From contig CATOJU010000069.1 in NCBI GenBank assembly GCA_951800555.1, forward strand, positions 1 through 5,853: 5,853 nucleotides of DNA. The letters run 5' to 3'. Position 1 is the first letter of the stretch, and every line of letters starts with the position of its first letter. Positions 1 to 5,638 of this stretch are shown here, piece after piece. The position numbers and the translations under genes are program-made. Source of the DNA: an uncultured Rickettsiales bacterium. GTDB lineage: Bacteria > Pseudomonadota > Alphaproteobacteria > Rickettsiales > UBA1997. Below the pieces are notes generated by a model. The model was not told where the DNA came from, did not search any database, and saw nothing but the letters and a program-made list of their open reading frames with translations.

Positions 1-4
1 TTCT

Positions 5-36
5 TAATTTCCCATTATTTGTGTCATTCCAAATTA
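5..36 (+). repeat. Partial copy of the palindromic repeat (left arm only)
   Basis: Positions 5-36 match the left arm of the complete hairpin at 65-96 in 29 of 32 positions, including the GTCATTCC core at 23-30. No matching right arm follows within the next 30 bases; only a short TTCTTATAAG palindrome is present. This is therefore a decayed or half element. It lies almost at the window edge, so sequence further left could extend it. Confidence 0.7.
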
Positions 37-63
37 TGTTTTCTTATAAGTATGTTTATTTTA

Positions 64-161
64 TTAATTTTCCATTATTTATGTCATTCCAGATTAGAAT
101 TTCTTAGCGATTTATCGCTTAGAAATTCTAATCTGGAATGACATAAATAATAGGAAATTAA
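64..161. repeat. Long palindromic repeat element, hairpin 1
   Basis: The left arm (65-110) and right arm (115-160) are 46 bases each and complementary at all but about three positions, around a TTTA loop at 111-114. The outer arm reads GTCATTCCAGATTAGA on the left and its complement TCTAATCTGGAATGAC on the right. The inner stem is AGCGA/TCGCT. This is the most complete of the three elements and would form a very stable hairpin in RNA or a cruciform in DNA. It resembles the dispersed palindromic repeats common in AT-rich intracellular alphaproteobacteria. There is no coding content, so a non-autonomous MITE-like or REP-like element is the natural reading. Mobility is inferred, not seen. Confidence 0.85.
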
Positions 162-258
162 AGAATAAATACAAAAAAGTTTAGTAATTTTTCTATATTT
201 TATAATATAAAAAACCTATAAAATACTTTTTTATATTTAACACATTTTATATTACTAG

Positions 259-314
259 ATTCCACATTAAGATTTTCTAGTAAGGCAAGCTTACAAGAAA
301 ATCTAATTTGGAAT
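259..314. repeat. Palindromic repeat element, hairpin 2
   Basis: The left arm (259-284, beginning ATTCCACATTAAGATTTTC) pairs with the right arm (290-314, ending AATTTGGAAT) with one single-base offset and a few mismatches, around the loop GCAAG. The outer part is shared with the neighbouring elements and is followed by GACAT at 315-319. The inner stem (GTAAG/CTTAC) is different from theirs. The left side lacks the GTC-ATTCC extension of hairpin 1, so this copy is shorter or eroded on that side. Confidence 0.75.
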
Positions 315-329
315 GACATTATTAACCCA

Positions 330-416
330 ATTCCACATTAAAAGAATTACTAGACAATAAATTGTCAAGTAATTCTAATCTGGAATGACATAAATAATGG
401 TAAATTAAAGAATAAA
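330..416. repeat. Palindromic repeat element, hairpin 3, with conserved right tail
   Basis: The left arm (330-357) pairs with the right arm (362-386) around a TAAA loop. The inner stem is GACAA/TTGTC with flanking AGAATTAC/GTAATTCT, and the left arm has about three extra bases. The right side continues into a conserved tail: positions 372-416 match 125-169 of the hairpin 1 region in 43 of 45 positions. The element therefore has a defined right end of roughly 30 bases beyond the stem (GACATAAATAATGG and a trailing AAATTAAAGAATAAA), which marks its orientation. Confidence 0.75.
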
Positions 417-475
417 ATAATCATAAACATAAGTAAACCTAAAAATATTTAGATATTATTGATATTTATATATAG

Positions 476-498
476 TTTTATGCAGGAGGTCTATTATA
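476..498 (+). repeat. Short inverted repeat, left copy
   Basis: This copy carries TATGCAGGAGGTCTA and matches the reverse complement of 2375-2397 in 21 of 23 positions. The two copies face each other across the tRNA-Glu and phosphorylase genes. The core AGGAGGT (484-490) is a perfect Shine-Dalgarno sequence, yet no start codon lies at a usable distance downstream. It may be an element end, a regulatory motif, or one member of a wider dispersed family; the window alone cannot decide. Confidence 0.6.
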
Positions 499-522
499 AA
501 GTTTTAATACTAATAAATTATC

Positions 523-551
523 TTGACAATAAAATCAATATATTCTATTAT
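523..551 (+). promoter_or_regulatory. Sigma70-type promoter for tRNA-Glu
   Basis: A perfect -35 hexamer TTGACA (523-528) is followed by a 17-base spacer and a TATTAT -10 hexamer (546-551). Transcription would start near 558-560, about 20 bases before the mature tRNA 5' end. That is a normal leader length for RNase P processing. This is the strongest promoter match in the window, as expected for a tRNA gene. Confidence 0.75.
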
Positions 552-579
552 ATTTATACATAAAATATTTTGCAATTAT

Positions 580-654
580 GGTCCCTTCGTCTAGTGGTTA
601 GGACGCTAGCTTCTCACGCTGGTAACACGGGTTCAAATCCCGTAGGGATCACCA
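580..654 (+). tRNA. tRNA-Glu, anticodon CTC
   Basis: The full cloverleaf can be drawn. The acceptor stem is 580-586 with 644-650, with one G-T pair at the second position. The D arm starts GTC and closes with GAC at 602-604. The anticodon stem is CTAGC (606-610) with GCTGG (618-622). The 7-base loop at 611-617 is TTCTCAC, placing anticodon CTC at 613-615. The T arm is ACGGG-TTCAAAT-CCCGT (627-643). Discriminator A651 and an encoded CCA (652-654) follow. It decodes GAG. The body closely resembles bacterial glutamate tRNAs (start ...CCCTTCGTCTAG..., loop ending CAC). C34 should not read GAA, so a second tRNA-Glu with anticodon TTC must exist elsewhere in the genome. A good promoter precedes it; it appears monocistronic. 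Confidence 0.95.
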
Positions 655-692
655 TTATCTTTTTAAGATAATCACATATACTTTTTAGTATA
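654..692 (+). terminator. Two small hairpins after the tRNA, possible terminator
   Basis: An 8-bp stem ATTATCTT/AAGATAAT (654-661 with 665-672) begins at the last base of the encoded CCA. A second 6-bp stem TATACT/AGTATA (677-682 with 687-692) follows, with a T4 loop. Neither has GC-rich pairs nor a clean T tract immediately after it, so a classic intrinsic terminator is only a possibility. They could instead mark the 3' processing region of the tRNA precursor. Confidence 0.3.
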
Positions 693-852
693 ATATTTAT
701 TTACAAAAATATCTTATCAAATATATTCTTATATTTAATAATATCAACACAATTTTTAATAAAATATTCTATTATATTTTATAACTAAAAATAGTATTCT
801 TCTTCAAGAATTGGTATACATATTATAAATATTTCTTGCAAAATAAAACATC

Positions 853-858
853 TATAAT
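853..858 (+). promoter_or_regulatory. Possible -10 box of the phosphorylase gene
   Basis: TATAAT lies about 37 bases before the start codon, a good position for a short leader. No convincing -35 hexamer is found at 16-18 bases upstream; the nearest candidate, TTGCAA at 836-841, is only 11 bases away. In DNA this rich in A and T a TATAAT is weak evidence alone. The remainder of the 240-base gap between tRNA and gene shows no other signal. Confidence 0.3.
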
Positions 859-894
859 AATAATTGCAAAAGATTAATATTTAATAAGAAAAAA

Positions 895-2370
895 ATGAAA
901 ACAAAAATTCTAAACTTAGACAGTGGTAGGGAACCAATAATTTTACTAAATAAAAATTCCGATTTAGTAAAAGAAGAAGGTTTTTCACCATTAGCGAGAG
1001 TAAAAATATTTAATAATAATAAATATACCTATGCTACTTTATATTTAACAGAAAACGAAGTTGAAAACGATGAAGTAGGTTTATCAAAAAAAGTTCAAAA
1101 TAAATTAAATGCTAATGACGGCGAAGAATTTGACATAAAACATATGGAGCCATTATTGTCTTTCAGCACAGTTAGAGAAAAATTAAGAGGTAAACCATTT
1201 ACAGAAGAAGGTATTTATAATGTTATAAAAGATGTCGTAGATGGAAAATATACTGATATGCATATGTCTTGCCTTTGCTCTGCAACAGAAGGTACTCAAC
1301 TATCAAATGAAGAAATAGCTTATTTTGCAAAAGCAATGACAAATACCGGTGAAGTTATAAAATGGGATTATGATATTGTAGTTGACAAACATTGTATTGG
1401 TGGCATTCCAGGAAATAGAACAACTCCACCAGCAATTGCAATTGTAGCAGAATACGGTTTACATATTCCTAAAACTTCGTCAAGAGCCATTACTTCACCT
1501 GCCGGAACAGCAGATACAATGGAAGTTTTGACTAATATTATGGTGCCAACAGAAAAAATTAAAGAAATAATTGATAAAGTTGGAGGCTGTTTAGTCTGGG
1601 GTGGCGCAGTTGATTTAAATCCATCCGACGATATAATAATTAATGTAAAAAAAGATTTGGATTTAGATAGTAAAGGTCAAATGCTAGCTTCAATTTTATC
1701 TAAAAAAGTTGCTGCTGGTTCTACACATATTTTAATTGATGTTCCTTATGGTCCATCTGCAAAAACTAAAACATTAGAAAGTGCGCAACAATTAAAAGAT
1801 GATTTTGAAAATCTTGGCAAAAAATTAGGTGTAACAGTTTTAGTAAATATTAGCGATGGCGTACAACCTATTGGTAATGGTGTTGGCCCAGCTTTAGAAG
1901 CAAAAGATATAGTTAAGGTATTAAAAAATGAACCAGATGCTCCAAAAGATTTATTAGAAAAAACAATTTATTTATCGGGACTTATAATAGAATTTGATCC
2001 TAAAGTTAAAAAAGGCGAAGGAGAAAAAATTGCTAGGGAAATTCTTGAAAGTGGAAGAGCTTGGGAAAGATTTAAAAAGATTTGTGAAGCCCAAGGTGGG
2101 ATGAAAGAAATTCCGGAAGCAAAATTAAGTTACGATATAGTAGCAAATAAAGATGGCATTGTTTATGAATTTGATAATAGAAAATTATCACAATTAGCAA
2201 AATTAGCTGGTTGTCCATCCCAATGGGCTGCTGGTGTTTATTTATATAAACATTTAAATGATGCTGTTAAAAAAGGTGAAAAATTATACACTATATATAG
2301 TAATTCACAAGGTGAACTTGATTTAGCTAAATCTTTAGCAGAAGAAGTTGAAATAGTTAAAGTTAAATAA
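895..2370 (+). CDS. Thymidine phosphorylase family protein (TP2 / AMP phosphorylase-like)
   Basis: The 491-residue protein belongs to the nucleoside phosphorylase II superfamily, in the long branch shared by archaeal AMP phosphorylase and bacterial 'putative thymidine phosphorylase 2'. The family cleaves a nucleoside or nucleotide with phosphate to give a base and a ribose phosphate in the cytosol. Residues 1-90 form the extra N-terminal domain absent from classical DeoA. Residues 93-160 fit the helical domain. The phosphate-binding segment DKHCIGGIPGNRTT is at 164-177, SSRAITSPAGTADTME at 195-210, GGCLVWGG at 230-237 and ASILSKK at 265-271. S266 and K270 align with the base-contacting Ser and Lys of E. 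coli DeoA. Residues from about 400 form the C-terminal domain. The length is normal and the protein intact. The start is supported because KILNLD at 4-9 matches the family N-terminus. There is no clear Shine-Dalgarno, only AAGAA. It stands alone and converges on uvrA. Family assignment is secure; the substrate (thymidine, AMP or other) is not. Confidence 0.93.
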   Translation: MKTKILNLDSGREPIILLNKNSDLVKEEGFSPLARVKIFNNNKYTYATLYLTENEVENDEVGLSKKVQNKLNANDGEEFDIKHMEPLLSFSTVREKLRGKPFTEEGIYNVIKDVVDGKYTDMHMSCLCSATEGTQLSNEEIAYFAKAMTNTGEVIKWDYDIVVDKHCIGGIPGNRTTPPAIAIVAEYGLHIPKTSSRAITSPAGTADTMEVLTNIMVPTEKIKEIIDKVGGCLVWGGAVDLNPSDDIIINVKKDLDLDSKGQMLASILSKKVAAGSTHILIDVPYGPSAKTKTLESAQQLKDDFENLGKKLGVTVLVNISDGVQPIGNGVGPALEAKDIVKVLKNEPDAPKDLLEKTIYLSGLIIEFDPKVKKGEGEKIAREILESGRAWERFKKICEAQGGMKEIPEAKLSYDIVANKDGIVYEFDNRKLSQLAKLAGCPSQWAAGVYLYKHLNDAVKKGEKLYTIYSNSQGELDLAKSLAEEVEIVKVK

Positions 2371-2374
2371 AATT

Positions 2375-2397
2375 TATATTAGACTTCCTGCATAAAA
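2375..2397 (-). repeat. Short inverted repeat, right copy
   Basis: Read on the - strand this carries TATGCAGGAAGTCTA, 21 of 23 positions identical to 476-498 in opposite orientation. It begins four bases after the phosphorylase stop codon, so it would lie in that gene's 3' untranslated region. The Shine-Dalgarno-like core of the left copy is altered here to AGGAAGT. Confidence 0.6.
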
Positions 2398-2490
2398 TTG
2401 TTAAGAAAATATTTAAAAAATAAAATATTTCGCAGTAAAATTTAAAATTTTGTGAAAAATATATTTTTAGTATTAATTATTTAAACATCG

Positions 2491-2510
2491 TTAATATCTA
2501 TTAATTTTTT
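2491..2510 (+). terminator. Weak terminator-like hairpin after the phosphorylase gene
   Basis: TTAAT (2491-2495) pairs with ATTAA (2500-2504) around ATCT and is followed directly by six T residues (2505-2510). The shape fits an intrinsic terminator on the + strand, about 120 bases after the stop codon. The stem is only five A-T pairs and such structures arise often by chance in this composition. Confidence 0.25.
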
Positions 2511-2524
2511 ATACAAGAAGTTTT

Positions 2525-5455
2525 TTAATTTTTAATAGCTTTGTTTAATTTTTCTTGATAATTTTTATACTTTTCCAAAACTGGTTTTAAATATATTCCG
2601 GTCAAACTTTTTTCATTTTCGACTATTTCTTCCGGTGTCCCTTGGGCTACAATATAGCCTCCTTTATTTCCCCCTTTTGGTCCTATATCTATTATCCAAT
2701 CTGAAGTTTTTATAACATCTAGATTATGCTCAATTACCATAACAGTATTACCTTGCTCCACTAATTTATGTAAAACTCCCAATAATCGTCTTATATCATC
2801 GGAATGCAAACCAGTTGTTGGTTCATCTAAAATATAAATTGTATTTCCAGTATCTTTTTTACTCAATTCTTTCGCAAGTTTTATTCTTTGTGCCTCACCA
2901 CCTGATAAAGTTGTTGCTGATTGTCCTATTTTTATATAACCAAGTCCCACATCTTTTAAAGCTTTAAATTTTTCGTAAACTAATGATTCACTTTTAAAAA
3001 AATTACAAGCCTCTTCTACCGTCATATCTAAAACATCTGCGATATTTTTTCCATTATACTCTATCTCTAAAATATCTCTATTATACCTTTTTCCACCGCA
3101 AACAGGACATTTTACAAATACATCTGGTAGAAAATGCATTTCAATCTTAATACTTCCATCTCCTTGACAATGTTCACAACGACCACCTTTAACATTAAAA
3201 GAAAAATGATTTAAGCCGAAACCTTTTGCTTTAGCATCTGGAAGACTCGCAAATAAATCTCTAATATAGGTAAAAACTCCAACATATGTGCAAGGATTTG
3301 ATCTGGGCGTTCTTCCTATTGGAGATTGATCTATTTGTATAATTTTATCAATATTACTCAGACCTTCAATTTTATCATATGGTGCTGGAACTACTCTTGA
3401 TCCCATTAAAAGCCTTGAAAGTGCTTTGTATAAAGTTTGTAATACCAATGTTGATTTTCCACCACCTGAAACTCCCGTAACACTACAAAATATACCTAAT
3501 GGAAAAGTCACATCTAAATTTTTTAAATTATTTCCTCTTGCATTTTTAATAGTTATTGTTTTTTTAGAATTAATTTTTCTCCTTCTAGGCGGTACAGGGA
3601 TCGATTTTGCGCCACTTAAATATGCTCCAGTTATACTATCTTTATTTTCTAAAACTTCATCAGGAGTTCCTTCTGCCACTACGTTTCCACCATGTACTCC
3701 TGCCCCCGGACCTATATCAATAATATAATCTGCTGCCATCATAGTTTCTTCATCATGTTCTACAACAATTACTGTATTTCCTAAATCTCTTAAGGTTTTC
3801 ATTGTTTTTATTAACTTTTGATTATCTGACTGATGCAAACCTATAGATGGTTCATCTAAAACATAAATTACACCAGAAAGCCCAGTTGCTATTTGTGTAG
3901 CTAATCTTATTCTTTGACTTTCACCTCCTGAAAGAGTGCTTGATTGTCTACTTAAAGTCAAATATTCTATTCCTACATCCATTAAAAAACTAAGACGATT
4001 TTGAATTTCACTAATAATTTTATCGGCAATTATTTTTTCACTTTCATTAAGTTTTGTATTAAGATCTTGTAAAAAATCATAAATTTCATTAATAGGCATT
4101 TCTGAAATTTCGCCTATATGCTTTTCACAAATCTTTACTGTTAAAGCTTCTTCATTCAAACGATAACCACGGCATTCACTACAGGTAGTTAAACTTTGAT
4201 ATTTTCCCAATTCATCTCTTAACATCTCATCCTTAGCTTTTAAATATTTTTCTTCTAAAATATTCATTACGCCTTGAAACTTTAATTTACATTTACTAGT
4301 TTTAGTATTTTCTTCAATTTCAACTTCAATTTCATCATCTGCACCATAAAATATTATTTTTTTTACATCTTCATCATATTTTTCAAATGGTGTTGCTATA
4401 CTAAAATTATAAATTTTTCCTAATTTTTCCAATAATTTAATATAAACTCTCGCCTTTGCATCAGATTTAAAAGGATCTATAGCACCATTTTTTATGCTTA
4501 ATTTTGGGTCTATAACTATCAATTTTTCATCAAATCTCAATTCTGTTCCTAAACCATCACATTTTTTACAAGCACCGAAAGGATTATTAAAAGAAAACAT
4601 CTTTGGTTCTATACTTTCAATAGTTAAGCCAGTTTCCGGACAACTATATTTATTTGAAAATCTTACACTATCACCTTTTTTGTATTCTTTTTTTTTAATT
4701 GCATAAGTTTCAATACCATCAGGATATTCATCAATTTTAGCAAAAATTACACCGTTACTAAACTCTAATCCTCTAGAAATTGCAGCTATAGCTTTTTTTT
4801 CAGCTCCAGCTCCCACTGAAAAAGAATCTAAATATACATCAATATCGTGTTTTAAAGCTTTATCAAGTCTTGGTAAACTGCTCGTAATATCTATTATTTC
4901 ATTATCAACTCTAATTTTTGTAAAATAATTTTTTCTAATTTTTATTAATTCTTTTCTATGTTCTCCTCTTGATTGTCTTATCACCGGGGCGAAAAGTGTA
5001 ACTTTTGTCCTTTGTGGTAAAGATAAAATATCGTTAGCCATACTTTCCACACTTTGACTTTCAAGTGGTTTTCCTGTTACAGGAGAATATGGTACACCAA
5101 TTCTTGAATATAATAATCTCAAATAATCATAAATTTCAGTAGCAGTCCCTACTGTTGAACGGGGATTTTTTCCAACAACTTTTTGATCAATAGCAATGGC
5201 AGGAGAAAGTCCAGTTATATAATCTGCATCTGGTTTATTTTGAATATTCATAAATTGTCTTGCATAGGTTGATAAACTTTCAATATATCTTCGTTGCCCT
5301 TCTGCATAAATTGTATCAAAAGCTAATGATGATTTTCCGCTTCCACTAAGCCCTGTTATAACTATTAATTTATTTTTTGGTATTTTTATGTTGATGTTTT
5401 TTAAGTTGTTTTGTCTGCCGTTTATGATTTCTATGAAATTATTCTGTTCTGTCAT
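2525..5455 (-). CDS. uvrA: Excinuclease ABC subunit A (UvrA)
   Basis: UvrA is the damage-recognition ATPase of nucleotide excision repair. As a dimer it scans DNA with UvrB, loads UvrB at lesions and leaves before UvrC cuts. The 976 residues carry two ABC modules. The first has Walker A GLSGSGKS (35-42), the UvrB-binding and insertion regions between about 120 and 400, signature LSGGESQR (508-515), Walker B YVLDEPSIGLH (531-541) and VEHD (565-568). The second has Walker A GVSGGGKS (661-668), signature LSGGEAQR (850-857), Walker B YILDEPTTGLH (874-884) and IEHN (908-911). The C-terminal zinc module is complete (C760, C763, C783, C786) and C425/C428 form another CxxC. The first module keeps C272, C296 and C299 but has T275 where CPxC is usual; from recall, alphaproteobacterial UvrAs often have Ser here. 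Length slightly exceeds the E. coli protein (940). The start fits the family; no Shine-Dalgarno is seen. No alphaproteobacterial or E. coli SOS box is apparent upstream. Confidence 0.98.
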   Translation of the reverse strand: MTEQNNFIEIINGRQNNLKNINIKIPKNKLIVITGLSGSGKSSLAFDTIYAEGQRRYIESLSTYARQFMNIQNKPDADYITGLSPAIAIDQKVVGKNPRSTVGTATEIYDYLRLLYSRIGVPYSPVTGKPLESQSVESMANDILSLPQRTKVTLFAPVIRQSRGEHRKELIKIRKNYFTKIRVDNEIIDITSSLPRLDKALKHDIDVYLDSFSVGAGAEKKAIAAISRGLEFSNGVIFAKIDEYPDGIETYAIKKKEYKKGDSVRFSNKYSCPETGLTIESIEPKMFSFNNPFGACKKCDGLGTELRFDEKLIVIDPKLSIKNGAIDPFKSDAKARVYIKLLEKLGKIYNFSIATPFEKYDEDVKKIIFYGADDEIEVEIEENTKTSKCKLKFQGVMNILEEKYLKAKDEMLRDELGKYQSLTTCSECRGYRLNEEALTVKICEKHIGEISEMPINEIYDFLQDLNTKLNESEKIIADKIISEIQNRLSFLMDVGIEYLTLSRQSSTLSGGESQRIRLATQIATGLSGVIYVLDEPSIGLHQSDNQKLIKTMKTLRDLGNTVIVVEHDEETMMAADYIIDIGPGAGVHGGNVVAEGTPDEVLENKDSITGAYLSGAKSIPVPPRRRKINSKKTITIKNARGNNLKNLDVTFPLGIFCSVTGVSGGGKSTLVLQTLYKALSRLLMGSRVVPAPYDKIEGLSNIDKIIQIDQSPIGRTPRSNPCTYVGVFTYIRDLFASLPDAKAKGFGLNHFSFNVKGGRCEHCQGDGSIKIEMHFLPDVFVKCPVCGGKRYNRDILEIEYNGKNIADVLDMTVEEACNFFKSESLVYEKFKALKDVGLGYIKIGQSATTLSGGEAQRIKLAKELSKKDTGNTIYILDEPTTGLHSDDIRRLLGVLHKLVEQGNTVMVIEHNLDVIKTSDWIIDIGPKGGNKGGYIVAQGTPEEIVENEKSLTGIYLKPVLEKYKNYQEKLNKAIKN

Positions 5456-5483
5456 ATAATTTTTTAATTAAAATATATTAATA

Positions 5484-5512
5484 TATATAAAATATATTAA
5501 TAAAAATTGCAA
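5484..5512 (-). promoter_or_regulatory. Candidate proximal promoter of uvrA
   Basis: On the - strand TTGCAA (5507-5512) is followed after 17 bases by TATATA (5484-5489), about 30 bases before the uvrA start codon. The spacing is ideal and the position sensible, but the -10 lies in an alternating A/T run, so the match has little statistical weight. Confidence 0.3.
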
Positions 5513-5609
5513 GGGTTAAAGAAGATATTGTCTAATTTTATTTTTTAGTATAAAAATCTCTTTTCTTTTTTACTTTTTATAATAAATTTATGATATTTGG
5601 ATAATTAAT

Positions 5610-5638
5610 ATCATATATATTTATCATTTCTATGACAA
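5610..5638 (-). promoter_or_regulatory. Candidate distal promoter of uvrA
   Basis: On the - strand TTGTCA (5633-5638) is followed after exactly 17 bases by TATGAT (5610-5615). Both hexamers differ from consensus by one base, making this the better-scoring of the two uvrA candidates. Transcription from here would give a leader of roughly 150 bases before the start codon, or could make a short separate RNA. Confidence 0.4.

Larger units (their letters stand above)
1..579. other. AT-rich gene-free region with repeat cluster
   Basis: No open frame here looks like a gene: both strands are broken by frequent stops and no recognisable protein segment appears. The left 420 bases are dominated by palindromic repeat elements, listed separately. 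Positions 161-258 are plain AT-rich sequence with no structure I can defend. Positions 420-579 hold a short repeat copy and the tRNA promoter. A 27-codon frame at 480-563 starts inside the short repeat and runs through the promoter; I do not regard it as coding. Confidence 0.8.
2371..2524. other. Convergent intergenic spacer
   Basis: These 154 bases separate the two convergent stop codons. They contain the right copy of the short inverted repeat and several AT-only palindromes, but no coding signal. Both genes must end transcription in or near here. No strong GC-rich terminator is visible for either strand. Confidence 0.7.

Noticed and set aside
1..420. CRISPR array
   Set aside because: The repeats are large palindromes of unequal spacing with no regular unit or spacer length and no cas genes nearby.
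480..563. 27-codon frame starting MQEVYYK inside the left short repeat
   Set aside because: It overlaps the tRNA promoter, and the other copy of the repeat hits a stop after four codons, so the reading frame is not conserved.
476..2397. Complete insertion sequence or transposon
   Set aside because: There is no transposase gene between the inverted repeats and no target duplication outside them; the enclosed genes are a tRNA and a metabolic enzyme.
2421..2460. AT-only palindrome (AAAATTTAAAATTTT) as a bidirectional terminator
   Set aside because: The loop would be about one base and the stem has only A-T pairs; chance occurrence is likely in this composition.
3426..3728. 100-codon open frame on the + strand
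   Set aside because: It lies wholly antisense to the uvrA segment around the first H-loop and second Walker A, whose protein is clearly conserved. The translation resembles no family and has no ribosome binding site.
4494..4706. 70-codon open frame on the + strand
   Set aside because: Antisense to the first zinc module of UvrA; a compositional shadow of a real gene.
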